Shown: positions 1-6,004 of the stretch, one piece after another | How the letters are laid out: each line of letters opens with the position of its first letter | Numbering within the stretch: the first letter of the stretch is position 1 | Source of the DNA: Bacilli bacterium | Lineage (GTDB): Bacteria; Bacillota_I; Bacilli_A; RF39; UBA660 | Direction: 5' to 3' | Length of the DNA stretch: 14,235 bases | NCBI GenBank assembly: GCA_017627015.1 | Contig: JAGAHP010000029.1 | Coordinates: forward strand, 1-14,235 | Made by a program: the position numbers and the translations under genes | The notes under the pieces: generated by a model | Database searches by the model: none | Told to the model about the DNA's origin: nothing | The model's input: the letters and a program-made list of their open reading frames with translations, nothing else

Positions 1-6
1 ATAAAA

Positions 7-216
7 ATGGCATTTTTTCCACCAATTCCATTAATTAGAAAAAATCTAATAATAAAAAAATTAACAGAGTGTGATGCTTTTTCTGAGGAAACAGCTAAAT
101 CATTTAGTGAAGCAGGAATTATTAATCCTAATGGATTTAATAAAATAAATGAAAGATTGATTAAGCAAAAAGTTTTAGTAAAAACAAAAGATGGTAAGTA
201 TTATTTAAATAAATAA
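7..216 (+). CDS. Small conserved-looking hypothetical protein, start uncertain
   Basis: The ORF gives 69 aa beginning MAFFPPIPLIRKN and ending KTKDGKYYLNK. Only six bases precede the ATG, so no ribosome-binding site can be seen, and the frame is open to the window edge; the protein could start further upstream. The body is predicted to be helical, and the end (residues about 48-69, LIKQKVLVKTKDGKYYLN) looks like the last helix and beta-wing of a small winged-helix fold: a hydrophobic turn, then a basic hairpin ending in tyrosines. It resembles short uncharacterised proteins I recall from other low-G+C Gram-positives, but I cannot name a family. DNA binding is only a possibility. It is followed at once by repeat copy A, whose terminator would end its transcript. 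Confidence 0.7.
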   Translation: MAFFPPIPLIRKNLIIKKLTECDAFSEETAKSFSEAGIINPNGFNKINERLIKQKVLVKTKDGKYYLNK

Positions 217-219
217 TTA

Positions 220-428
220 AATCGGAAGATTAAGATATTGCGATATGTTCTTGATCCACAGACATATCTGTAATAATGGAGATAAATTGATATGTTCGTT
301 GAGCAAATACATGGTTAAATGATATGTTTGTTCACCGTATACTAGGCATGTTGAAACAGTTATGGTTTTAGAAAAGAAAGATGTTTAAAAGACATCTTTT
401 TTTATCGTAAAATAGTAATATTACGATT
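220..428 (+). repeat. Dispersed intergenic repeat, copy A (long form)
   Basis: The ends are imperfect inverted repeats: AATCGGAAGATT at 220-231 and AATATTACGATT at 417-428 (10 of 12 pair). The block 330-422 matches copy C (2664-2758) closely, including GTTCACCG, AGAAAAGAAAGATG, the terminator and GTAAAATAGTAATATTA. Copy A has about 75 extra bases near its left end, built around three occurrences of GATATGTT (242, 289, 322) and a small hairpin (GATATGT 242-248 with ACATATC 262-268). It starts a few bases after a stop codon. It looks like a non-autonomous repeat or a mobile 3'-UTR/terminator unit. I do not recognise it as a known RNA family. Confidence 0.7.
377..403 (+). terminator. Intrinsic terminator inside repeat A
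   Basis: Stem AAAGATGT (377-384) pairs with ACATCTTT (392-399) and runs into a T-tract to 403. The same hairpin recurs at 2711-2738 and 5184-5211. It would end transcription from the gene at 7-216. Confidence 0.8.
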
Positions 429-461
429 GCTTAAGTTGGTAAAAAAAATAGTAAAAATTTG

Positions 462-470
462 TGATATAAT
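462..470 (+). promoter_or_regulatory. Extended -10 promoter for the GNAT gene
   Basis: TGATATAAT is an exact extended -10 element. No good -35 lies 16-18 bases upstream; the region is an A-rich run. The predicted start of transcription near 477 leaves a very short leader before AGAGGTG (477-483). Confidence 0.7.
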
Positions 471-488
471 GAATATAGAGGTGTGAGT

Positions 489-1232
489 ATGAATGAGTAC
501 ATTAATTTAGATGAAAAGAATATTGATGAAGAGCATATTTGTTGTGCAATTGGTGATCCTAAACATCAAGATGGTGTAGATAAAAAGAAAGAATGGATTA
601 AAAGCAAATTAAAAGATGGTCATGTATTTAGAAAATTAAATGCAAGGGGAAAAATCTTTATTGAGTATGAACCAATAGAAACTGCTTGGGTTCCTATTAA
701 TGGAAAAAACTATATGTATATTTATTGTTTATGGGTTGCTGGTAGCTTTAAAGGAAAGGGTATTGGTAAAGAATTGTTAGAATATGCTATTGAAGATGCA
801 AAAAATAAAAAAATGAGTGGTGTATGTACATTAGTATCACAAAAGAAGAAACCATTTATTGGAGATAAGAAATTCTTTGAACACTATGGATTTAAAGTAG
901 TAGATACAATTAATGATTATGAATTAATGGCATTACAATTTGATGATAAAGAAACACCTAAATTTAGTGATAGTGCTAGAAAGATGGAAATAGATAGTCA
1001 AGATTTCACTATTTACTATTCTAATGAATGCCCATATGTTGAATATGAAGTAAAAGAATTATCTGATTATGCAAAAGATAAAGGAATTAAGTTAAACTTT
1101 ATAAAAATGGATTCATTAGAAAAAGCTAAAAATGCACCATGTGTGTTTAATAATTGGGCTAATTTCTATAAAGGAAAATTTGTTTCAAATACAATTTTAA
1201 ATGCAAATGCATTTGAAAAATTAATTAAATAA
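489..1232 (+). CDS. GNAT N-acetyltransferase with C-terminal YoaP-type domain
   Basis: A 247-aa cytosolic protein. The N-terminal half is a GNAT acetyltransferase fold: the acetyl-CoA pyrophosphate loop is at residues 88-93 (KGKGIG) after strand YIYCLWV, and the late motif FFEHYGF (129-135) is typical of the last helix-strand. The C-terminal part (about 173-247) looks like the thioredoxin-like YoaP domain, with CPYV at 181-184 and APCVFNNWANFYKGKF near 217-231. The substrate is unknown. The ATG at 489 is chosen over an in-frame GTG at 483 because AGAGGTG (477-483) sits at normal spacing from 489 and would overlap the GTG. It has its own promoter and no clear terminator before the next gene. 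The family assignment is good; the role is open. Confidence 0.85.
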   Translation: MNEYINLDEKNIDEEHICCAIGDPKHQDGVDKKKEWIKSKLKDGHVFRKLNARGKIFIEYEPIETAWVPINGKNYMYIYCLWVAGSFKGKGIGKELLEYAIEDAKNKKMSGVCTLVSQKKKPFIGDKKFFEHYGFKVVDTINDYELMALQFDDKETPKFSDSARKMEIDSQDFTIYYSNECPYVEYEVKELSDYAKDKGIKLNFIKMDSLEKAKNAPCVFNNWANFYKGKFVSNTILNANAFEKLIK

Positions 1233-1269
1233 AGTAATCTAGCAATTAAATTTATATTTTAAAAATGTA

Positions 1270-1278
1270 TGATATAAT
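1270..1278 (+). promoter_or_regulatory. Extended -10 promoter for the 75-aa gene
   Basis: An exact TGATATAAT, 17 bases before the ATG at 1296. No clear -35 and no clear terminator between it and the preceding gene, so read-through could also supply this gene. Confidence 0.65.
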
Positions 1279-1295
1279 AATTATGGAGTGGTAAT

Positions 1296-1523
1296 ATGAA
1301 ACAAAAAAAAGAAAAATTAGATGTAATGGTAGGCTATGGAGAGTTGGCAACATTTGAAAGAGCAAATAAAGGCGATTTAGTCATGACAAGATATGGTAAT
1401 ATTGTTGAGTCTGGTTTAACACGTGAAGAAGAAAGACAAAGAATAGAAGATGAATTAGATGATATTCTTTATAGCAAACCAACTGCACTTGTGAAAAAAA
1501 TTCAAAGAAAAATGAAAAAATAA
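1296..1523 (+). CDS. Hypothetical 75-aa soluble protein
   Basis: The start is supported by GGAGTG (1285-1290) and an extended -10 just upstream. The protein has a compact N-terminal part (residues about 8-41, with VGYGELATFERANKGDLVM and RYGNIVESG) that could form a small beta-rich unit. A charged helical tail follows, rich in Glu/Asp then Lys/Arg (TREEERQRIEDELDDILYS, then KKIQRKMKK). It has no membrane segment, signal peptide or cysteine. I do not recognise a family. It is followed two bases after its stop by repeat copy B and a terminator. Confidence 0.7.
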   Translation: MKQKKEKLDVMVGYGELATFERANKGDLVMTRYGNIVESGLTREEERQRIEDELDDILYSKPTALVKKIQRKMKK

Positions 1524-1524
1524 A

Positions 1525-1591
1525 TAATCGTAAGATTAAGATATTCCGTACTAACTGATGAGAAAAATCTCATCTTTTTTAGTAATATTAC
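1525..1591 (+). repeat. Dispersed intergenic repeat, copy B (short form)
   Basis: The left end TAATCGTAAGATTAAGATATT (1525-1545) and right end TAGTAATATTAC (1580-1591) match the ends of copies A and C, but the interior is only a terminator hairpin with a different stem. The conserved ends around a variable interior argue that the ends, not the terminator alone, define the unit. It begins two bases after a TAA. Confidence 0.65.
1557..1580 (+). terminator. Intrinsic terminator inside repeat B
   Basis: GATGAGA (1557-1563), loop AAAA, TCTCATC (1568-1574), then six T. It ends the transcript of the 75-aa gene. Confidence 0.85.
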
Positions 1592-1613
1592 ATGTATTAA
1601 TACAATTAAATTG

Positions 1614-1622
1614 TGATATAAT
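1614..1622 (+). promoter_or_regulatory. Extended -10 promoter for the six-helix membrane protein
   Basis: An exact TGATATAAT. It fixes the downstream start, because the first ATG of the open frame (1558) lies inside the terminator stem upstream of this promoter. Confidence 0.7.
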
Positions 1623-1638
1623 CAAATGGGTGAATAAA

Positions 1639-2631
1639 ATGAATAATAAACATCTTTCCACAGGTAAAAAATTTTTAATAATGACACTATTTAGTATTTC
1701 ACTTATATTCTTTGGAATATTTTTAGGCTTTTTTATTAAATTTTTATATTTAGGAATTATTAATAATGATATAGATAAAATTGATATGTCTTTAATGTCG
1801 TTAGTAGTTAGTTTTATTGTTGGTTTAGTATTTTTTATATCACTTATTTCTATACTTAAGTTTTATGATAGAAATAAGAGAGATAAGACTAAAAAGTGGT
1901 ATATAGATAAAGTAATGTTTTCTTTAATTGTAGTATGGGTTGTTATTTCAACGGTTTTATTTTCTTTTTATACGGATGAAAATGAAATAGGGTATTTAAT
2001 ATTATCAATTTTATCATTTCTTATAATTGGAATCCTAACCACACCAAATATAGTAATATATGCCATTAATGATATGAAGAATTGGAAAGATATATTTTCT
2101 AAAAATGGAAATTTAGGTGATCCTAAAAAACCAAGTCAATTTTATAAGATGCAGGCTCCTGTTTCCTTTGAGAAAAAGATATTTTTTAGAGTTTTAAGAG
2201 ATCAGTTATTAGATATTTTTACTGTAATAGTAGTTATATTATTTGTTTTAATTGGTTATTTATTTAAACATTCAAATAATCTAGTAATTAAAGGTGATTT
2301 ATTGTATGCTTATTTTCATACAAGTTCTATTAGATCAGAAGGATATATGTTTTTTGGGGCAGTATTTTTAGCGGCTTTTTGGATACCAATATTTGCGTAT
2401 TATATAACTAATGCAATATATAAATTAAGAGTAGTTAAACGTCATGAATATATAGTTTATCATGCGATTGTTGATAAAGTAGATACTTTTAAATTAAGAA
2501 TACATAATAGTGGTTTTCATTATAAATATGATTATTGCTCATGTGTTGGAATGAAAGCAAAAGATGTTAATAAAACAAAGGCAACATTAATATTTGTTCC
2601 TGATGATGTATTATTGTTTCCAGATAAATAA
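1639..2631 (+). CDS. Hypothetical six-helix membrane protein
   Basis: A 330-aa protein from the ATG at 1639, preceded by GGGTGA (1628-1633) and the extended -10 at 1614. Six hydrophobic segments are visible at about residues 12-38, 51-74, 92-111, 117-143, 190-209 and 236-257. A short charged loop (78-90) and a long hydrophilic loop (about 144-189) lie between them. The last 70 or so residues are soluble, mostly beta-like and basic, with YCSC at 299-302. With six helices the tail is on the same side as the N-terminus, probably cytosolic. I see no transporter, protease or kinase motif and do not recognise the family. The longer in-frame start at 1558 is rejected because it lies in a terminator. 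Confidence 0.75.
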   Translation: MNNKHLSTGKKFLIMTLFSISLIFFGIFLGFFIKFLYLGIINNDIDKIDMSLMSLVVSFIVGLVFFISLISILKFYDRNKRDKTKKWYIDKVMFSLIVVWVVISTVLFSFYTDENEIGYLILSILSFLIIGILTTPNIVIYAINDMKNWKDIFSKNGNLGDPKKPSQFYKMQAPVSFEKKIFFRVLRDQLLDIFTVIVVILFVLIGYLFKHSNNLVIKGDLLYAYFHTSSIRSEGYMFFGAVFLAAFWIPIFAYYITNAIYKLRVVKRHEYIVYHAIVDKVDTFKLRIHNSGFHYKYDYCSCVGMKAKDVNKTKATLIFVPDDVLLFPDK

Positions 2632-2632
2632 T

Positions 2633-2758
2633 TATCGTAATATTAAGATATTGTGAGATGTTCGTTCACCGCATACAAGGCACGTAGAAACAGTTATAGT
2701 TTTAGAAAAGAAAGATGTTTAAAAGGACATCTTTTTTTGAACGTAAAATAGTAATATT
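2633..2758 (+). repeat. Dispersed intergenic repeat, copy C
   Basis: The left end TATCGTAATATTAAGATATTG (2633-2653) matches copies A and B. From GTTCACCG (2664) through the terminator to GTAAAATAGTAATATTA (2742-2758) it aligns with copy A almost base for base, with a handful of substitutions. The left end starts one base after the TAA of the membrane protein. It lacks the ~75-base left insert seen in copy A. Confidence 0.7.
2711..2738 (+). terminator. Intrinsic terminator inside repeat C
   Basis: AAAGATGT (2711-2718) pairs with ACATCTTT (2727-2734), followed by a T-tract to 2738. It is nearly identical to the terminators at 377 and 5184. Confidence 0.85.
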
Positions 2759-2765
2759 ATAATGC

Positions 2766-2794
2766 TTTACTTTTGTATAAAACAGGTATATAAT
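2766..2794 (+). promoter_or_regulatory. Sigma-A-type promoter of the AbrB/ABC operon
   Basis: TTTACT (2766-2771), 17-base spacer, TATAAT (2789-2794). Unlike most promoters here it has a usable -35 and no TGn extension. Predicted initiation is near 2801, at the left edge of the 22-bp palindrome. Confidence 0.65.
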
Positions 2795-2802
2795 AAGTAT
2801 GA

Positions 2803-2824
2803 AAAGTATAACTAGTTATACTTT
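2803..2824 (+). promoter_or_regulatory. Perfect 22-bp palindrome in the abrB leader (candidate operator)
   Basis: AAAGTATAAC at 2803-2812 is exactly complementary to the right half ending GTTATACTTT at 2824, with the centre between 2813 and 2814 and no spacer. It lies at or just after the predicted transcription start and just before AAGGAGG (2825-2831). A dyad here could be an operator for the regulator it precedes, or an RNA hairpin next to the ribosome-binding site. Autoregulation is inferred from position only. Confidence 0.6.
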
Positions 2825-2837
2825 AAGGAGGCAGATT

Positions 2838-3035
2838 ATGAAAAACAAATTCGTAGGTATTGCTAAAGTTGGAGAAAAAGGACAAATAGTAATTCCTAAA
2901 GAAGCAAGAGATATGTTTGATATTAAACCTGGTGATACAGTTGTAGTTTTATGTGATAAAAAGAAAGGAATGGCTATTGTTAAATCTAAAGTATTAGAAG
3001 ATACTATGGATAAAATAATGCCAAATAATAAATAA
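2838..3035 (+). CDS. AbrB/MazE/SpoVT-family DNA-binding regulator
   Basis: A 65-aa protein whose N-terminal half is the swapped-hairpin AbrB fold: KVGEKGQIVIPKEAR (residues 10-24) followed by MFDIKPGDTVVVL. The short C-terminal tail has no second domain. Members bind DNA as dimers, usually as transition-state or antitoxin-like regulators. The ATG at 2838 follows AAGGAGG; an in-frame ATG at 2799 is rejected because it would put the palindrome inside the gene and lies at the predicted transcription start. It is the first gene of an operon with an ABC exporter and ends one base before the next ATG, so it probably controls that transporter. It may also act through the 2803-2824 palindrome. No toxin gene is adjacent. 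Confidence 0.9.
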   Translation: MKNKFVGIAKVGEKGQIVIPKEARDMFDIKPGDTVVVLCDKKKGMAIVKSKVLEDTMDKIMPNNK

Positions 3036-3036
3036 T

Positions 3037-3759
3037 ATGTATTCTATTGAAACAAAGAAATTAACTAAAAAATTTAAAGATAAAATTGCAGTAAATGGAA
3101 TAGATTTAAGTATTAAACAAGGAGAATTATTTGCACTTTTAGGAACTAATGGTGCTGGAAAAACTACAACAATAAAAATGTTATCAGGATTAATATTACC
3201 AACTTCTGGAAGTATTAAAATTCTTGATATGGATATGAAAAAAGATGTATTTAAAATAAAAGAAATATTAAATGTTTCACCACAAGAAACAGCTATTGCT
3301 CCAAACCTAACAGTAAAAGAAAATTTAGATTTTATGGCTGGAGTTTATCAGATAAAAGATAAAGATAAAAAAATCAATGAACTAATCAAATTATTTAAGT
3401 TAGATGAAGTATTAAAAAAAAGAGCAAAAACTTTATCTGGTGGATGGCAAAGGAAAGTATCTATTGCAATAAGTTTAATTAATGATCCTAAAGTATTATT
3501 TTTAGACGAACCAACATTAGGATTAGATGTTATAGCAAGAAAAGAGTTATGGAAAGTTATTAATTCATTAAAAGGTAAAATAACAATTATTTTAACAACT
3601 CATTATATGGAAGAAGCAGAAAGTTTAACAGATAGAATTGGTATAATGGCAAACGGTAATATTGCTTCTGTTGGAACCTCTAAAGAATTAATCAAAAAGA
3701 CTAAAGCTAAAAACTTTGAAGATGCTTTTGTATCAATTGCAACTGGAGGTGAACTATAA
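3037..3759 (+). CDS. ABC transporter ATP-binding protein (ABC-2 exporter type)
   Basis: A 240-aa ATPase subunit with every catalytic motif: Walker A GTNGAGKT (36-43), Q-loop Gln83, signature LSGGW (133-137), Walker B VLFLDEP (153-159), D-loop and switch His189 (THYMEEAE). The signature reads LSGGW where many relatives have LSGGM or LSGGQ. It would drive export with the permease that follows; drugs, peptides or lipids are all possible substrates. The ATG lies one base after the stop of the AbrB gene and has no visible Shine-Dalgarno site, so translation probably depends on ribosomes finishing the AbrB frame. The C-terminus overlaps the permease start by one base. The YhaQ/CcmA-like assignment is general; the substrate is unknown. 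Confidence 0.92.
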   Translation: MYSIETKKLTKKFKDKIAVNGIDLSIKQGELFALLGTNGAGKTTTIKMLSGLILPTSGSIKILDMDMKKDVFKIKEILNVSPQETAIAPNLTVKENLDFMAGVYQIKDKDKKINELIKLFKLDEVLKKRAKTLSGGWQRKVSIAISLINDPKVLFLDEPTLGLDVIARKELWKVINSLKGKITIILTTHYMEEAESLTDRIGIMANGNIASVGTSKELIKKTKAKNFEDAFVSIATGGEL

Positions 3760-4490
3760 TGAGAATGATTAATTTTGCTAAAAGAAATTTCATGGAATTA
3801 ATTAGAGATCCTTTAAGTTTGATTTTTGAAATTGCTTTACCATTATTTTTATTATTTATATTTCAACAATTTGATATTCCAGCAGAAAATTACAGGTTAG
3901 AAAACTTCACACCATCAATTATTCTGTTCGGGTTTTCATTTATTTCATTGTTTACTGCTACGTTAATTGCAAAGGATAGAACATCATCATTTTTGATTAG
4001 ACTTGGAACGTCTCCAATGAAATCTAGTGATTATATTTTAGGATATATACTATCATTACTACCTATAGTATTAATTCAAAATGTTTTATTCTTTATAACT
4101 GCAATTGTTTTGGGATTAGAATTTAGCATAAGTATAATACCAACTATATTAGTATCTATGGTTATTTCTATATTCTTTATAACACTTGGAATATTAATAG
4201 GTAGTCTAGTTAGTGAAAAGGGAACTGGTGGTTTAGGAAGTATCATTGTTCAATTAGTATGTTTTACTAGCGGAATGTATTTTCCTAAAGAAGTAATGGG
4301 TGGAGTATTTGAAGTTATATGTAAAGCATTACCATTTGAAGCATGTCTAAATATAATTCAAGGAACATTACATAATGATTTTAGTAATTTAACACTTGTT
4401 CATATAATAGTATTTTCAATTTATTTTATAGCAGTTTTATTATTATCAATTATTGTATTCAAGAGAAGAATGGTTAGTGATAATAAATAA
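3759..4490 (+). CDS. ABC-2 type transporter permease
   Basis: A 243-aa integral membrane protein with the ABC-2 permease layout: a short cytosolic amphipathic start (FAKRNFMELIRDPLSL), then six helices at about 20-38, 52-71, 92-118, 124-150, 158-176 and 214-234. It has the family's conserved patch SGMYFPKEVM (171-180) before the long loop between helices 5 and 6. The start codon shares a base with the ATPase stop (TAATG) and is preceded by GGAGGTGA. It is the partner of the ATPase at 3037. Two half-units would dimerise to give the exporter. The regulator-ATPase-permease order is typical of compact drug or peptide exporters, but nothing in the sequence names the cargo. Confidence 0.9.
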   Translation: MRMINFAKRNFMELIRDPLSLIFEIALPLFLLFIFQQFDIPAENYRLENFTPSIILFGFSFISLFTATLIAKDRTSSFLIRLGTSPMKSSDYILGYILSLLPIVLIQNVLFFITAIVLGLEFSISIIPTILVSMVISIFFITLGILIGSLVSEKGTGGLGSIIVQLVCFTSGMYFPKEVMGGVFEVICKALPFEACLNIIQGTLHNDFSNLTLVHIIVFSIYFIAVLLLSIIVFKRRMVSDNK

Positions 4491-4509
4491 TTGAAAAATT
4501 AAAATATTA

Positions 4510-4531
4510 GGAACAAAAGTTCCTTTTTTTT
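4510..4531 (+). terminator. Intrinsic terminator after the ABC operon
   Basis: GGAAC (4510-4514), loop AAAA, GTTCC (4519-4523), then eight T. The preceding bases 4488-4511 (TAATTGAAAAATTAAAATAT...) match the left end of repeat copy B at 18 of 24 positions, so this may be a decayed fourth copy of that repeat. Confidence 0.85.
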
Positions 4532-4532
4532 A

Positions 4533-4541
4533 TGATATAAT
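4533..4541 (+). promoter_or_regulatory. Extended -10 promoter fused to the preceding terminator
   Basis: TGATATAAT begins two bases after the terminator's T-tract. The T-tract occupies the spacer and the -35 position falls within the terminator hairpin. Confidence 0.7.
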
Positions 4542-4563
4542 TTTTAATAGAGGAGTTGATTAT

Positions 4564-5166
4564 ATGAATAAGAAAATAGGTATGATAAGTTCAATCATAA
4601 ATACCATAACAGTTTTATTATTTTCAATTTTTTTACTAATTGATTTTAAATTTGGATATTTTTTTGTATGTATATTTTTGTCATTAAGTTTTATAATGAT
4701 GATTGCTGGATTAGAAAATGAATGTACAGAAGATAATAAAGTAGCTGGTAAAATTGCACTTATACTTGCGGGTGTTTATTCAACTTTAATTATGATTGTA
4801 TATTTTACTCAATGTACAAGTGTATTAAATGATAATTTAAGTAAAGAAGCATTAAAAGTACTTGATTATAGTAATATGGGATTAATGTTTAATTTAGATT
4901 TACTTGGTTATGCTATTATGGCATTATCAACATTCTTTATTGGATTAACATTAAATGTAAAAAATAATAAAGATAAAACATTAAAGTATTTATTGTTAAT
5001 ACATGGCATATTTTTTATAAGCTGTTTAATTATGCCAATGACAGGTATGTTTGCTAATACTGATGGATCATCTTCAATGGGTGGAGTAATTGCATTAGAA
5101 ATTTGGTGTTTATATTTCTTACCAATAGGAATACTATCATACTTCCATTTTAAAAATAATAAATAG
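4564..5166 (+). CDS. Hypothetical six-helix membrane protein
   Basis: A 200-aa protein with six hydrophobic segments at about 7-27, 31-50, 62-83, 111-131, 139-160 and 172-195, joined by short loops and ending in FHFKNNK. Both ends are predicted to be cytosolic. The loop at 51-61 (ENECTEDNKVA) and the stretch NMGLMFNLDLLGYAIMALSTFFIGL (104-128) recall an uncharacterised membrane family I have seen in Clostridia and Bacilli, but I cannot name it. Transport, sensing or immunity roles are all unproven. AGAGGAG (4549-4555) fixes the start. The gene is a single transcription unit, with a promoter fused to the upstream terminator and its own terminator immediately after the TAG. Confidence 0.8.
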   Translation: MNKKIGMISSIINTITVLLFSIFLLIDFKFGYFFVCIFLSLSFIMMIAGLENECTEDNKVAGKIALILAGVYSTLIMIVYFTQCTSVLNDNLSKEALKVLDYSNMGLMFNLDLLGYAIMALSTFFIGLTLNVKNNKDKTLKYLLLIHGIFFISCLIMPMTGMFANTDGSSSMGGVIALEIWCLYFLPIGILSYFHFKNNK

Positions 5167-5183
5167 TTATGATTTAAAAAAAG

Positions 5184-5211
5184 AAAGATGTTTAAAAAGA
5201 CATCTTTTTTT
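5184..5211 (+). terminator. Intrinsic terminator (same hairpin as in repeats A and C)
   Basis: AAAGATGT (5184-5191) pairs with ACATCTTT (5200-5207), with a T-tract to 5211. The flanking AAAGAAAGATG is shared with the hairpins at 377 and 2711, but the rest of the repeat is absent. Confidence 0.85.
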
Positions 5212-5212
5212 A

Positions 5213-5221
5213 TGATATAAT
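5213..5221 (+). promoter_or_regulatory. Extended -10 promoter fused to the preceding terminator
   Basis: TGATATAAT begins two bases after the T-tract, the same arrangement as at 4533, 5726 and 8495. Confidence 0.7.
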
Positions 5222-5242
5222 TATACTTGAGGTGAATTTATA

Positions 5243-5698
5243 ATGGAAGAATTTAATACAATAGAAAAAGTAAAAGAATTATTTAAAAGCATTAATGCTT
5301 TAGGAAGTGATAATATATTTTTTGTAGCGTGCCAAGATAAACAAAAAGTTTCTGGTATGGCCGCAGGTATGGAATATCCATATGATGGATTACTAATTAA
5401 TGATAATGAAAAAGGTATTACTATGTTTTATTTAAAAGCAAGTGCATTAAGTGGATTAATTACATTAGCTAGTCCATCAAAAATGACATTAGATAAAGAA
5501 AACTATATATTTATACCAACTGATGAAATAAAGGAAATCAAAATTAAAAAATTTGCTTTATTAAATAATAAAACAAAAAGAATTGAAATAAATACAGTAG
5601 ATGGTAAATCTCATAAATTATATGCTAATTTAGTAGAAAAAGATTTCCCATATCAAGAAGAAAATTTTGCTAGATTTATACAAAAATATGAAAATTAA
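5243..5698 (+). CDS. Hypothetical protein, paralogue of the gene at 6005
   Basis: A 151-aa soluble protein with no signal or membrane segment. The start follows GAGGTGA (5229-5235). It aligns over its whole length with the protein at 6005-6556. Shared landmarks are T-VKELF-S near the N-terminus, DN-F-V, the strand G-LIN--- GI, NYIFI--DEI--I-IKK, and the C-terminal YQEENF/Y---- LVQK/FIQK. The alternating strands and the final helix suggest a small beta-barrel such as a GRAM/PH-like fold, but that is inference from pattern. The product is probably cytosolic. The two paralogues flank a two-helix membrane protein. I cannot assign a function. Confidence 0.75.
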   Translation: MEEFNTIEKVKELFKSINALGSDNIFFVACQDKQKVSGMAAGMEYPYDGLLINDNEKGITMFYLKASALSGLITLASPSKMTLDKENYIFIPTDEIKEIKIKKFALLNNKTKRIEINTVDGKSHKLYANLVEKDFPYQEENFARFIQKYEN

Positions 5699-5701
5699 TA
5701 T

Positions 5702-5724
5702 AGTAATGTAAATTACTCTTTTTT
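5702..5724 (+). terminator. Weak intrinsic terminator
   Basis: AGTAAT (5702-5707), loop GTAA, ATTACT (5712-5717), then C and a T-tract to 5724. The stem is short and AT-rich, so read-through is likely. Confidence 0.55.
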
Positions 5725-5725
5725 A

Positions 5726-5734
5726 TGATATAAT
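5726..5734 (+). promoter_or_regulatory. Extended -10 promoter fused to the preceding terminator
   Basis: TGATATAAT two bases after the T-tract; AGGTGA (5740-5745) and the ATG follow almost at once, giving a leader of only a few bases. Confidence 0.65.
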
Positions 5735-5749
5735 AAAATAGGTGAAAGT

Positions 5750-5950
5750 ATGAACGAGAAATTAAAAATAATAATAGGATTACTAGTATTTTTTGTTATG
5801 CCAGTATTATCAGCGTATATAGTTGTAAGATTATTGTTAGGAGGTAAAGGTGGCATACTTGTAATAATTTTTATAGGATTAATAGTATTATCAGTAATCT
5901 TATCAATATATAGAATAGTTAAATATAATAAGCGAGATAAAGAAGATTAA
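5750..5950 (+). CDS. Small two-helix membrane protein
   Basis: A 66-aa protein with two hydrophobic segments (about 5-29 and 35-55) joined by a short GGKGG turn and ending in a charged cytosolic tail (YNKRDKED). AGGTGA lies at good spacing before the ATG. It sits between two paralogous soluble proteins (5243 and 6005), each transcribed from its own promoter. The arrangement makes a functional link plausible but unproven. The last four codons and the TAA are inside the terminator hairpin. No family recognised. Confidence 0.7.
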   Translation: MNEKLKIIIGLLVFFVMPVLSAYIVVRLLLGGKGGILVIIFIGLIVLSVILSIYRIVKYNKRDKED

Positions 5951-5965
5951 TTTCTTCTTTTTTTT
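5939..5965 (+). terminator. Intrinsic terminator overlapping the end of the coding sequence
   Basis: AAAGAAGA (5939-5946) pairs with TCTTCTTT (5953-5960), with a T-tract to 5965. The stop codon (5948-5950) is in the loop. Confidence 0.75.
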
Positions 5966-5977
5966 ATAAAAAGTATG

Positions 5978-5986
5978 TGATATAAT
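5978..5986 (+). promoter_or_regulatory. Extended -10 promoter
   Basis: TGATATAAT, 12 bases after the T-tract of the preceding terminator. GGAGGT (5994-5999) follows. Confidence 0.7.
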
Positions 5987-6004
5987 TACTCCTGGAGGTA
6001 AAAA

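Noticed and set aside
220..428. Repeat A as 6S RNA, an SRP RNA or a riboswitch
   Set aside because: I could find no signature of these families, it follows a gene rather than preceding one within the same transcript, and copy C and B show it is a repeat.
483..488. GTG start for the GNAT gene
   Set aside because: The GTG overlaps the ribosome-binding site; the ATG at 489 has correct spacing.
1558..1638. Longer N-terminus for the six-helix protein (ATG at 1558)
   Set aside because: It lies inside the terminator stem of repeat B and upstream of the extended -10 at 1614; GGGTGA supports 1639.
220..2758. CRISPR array
   Set aside because: Only three distant copies of unequal length, without regular spacers, and no cas gene.
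2799..2837. Longer N-terminus for the AbrB protein (ATG at 2799)
   Set aside because: It sits at the predicted transcription start and would put the palindrome and AAGGAGG inside the gene; 2838 has proper spacing.
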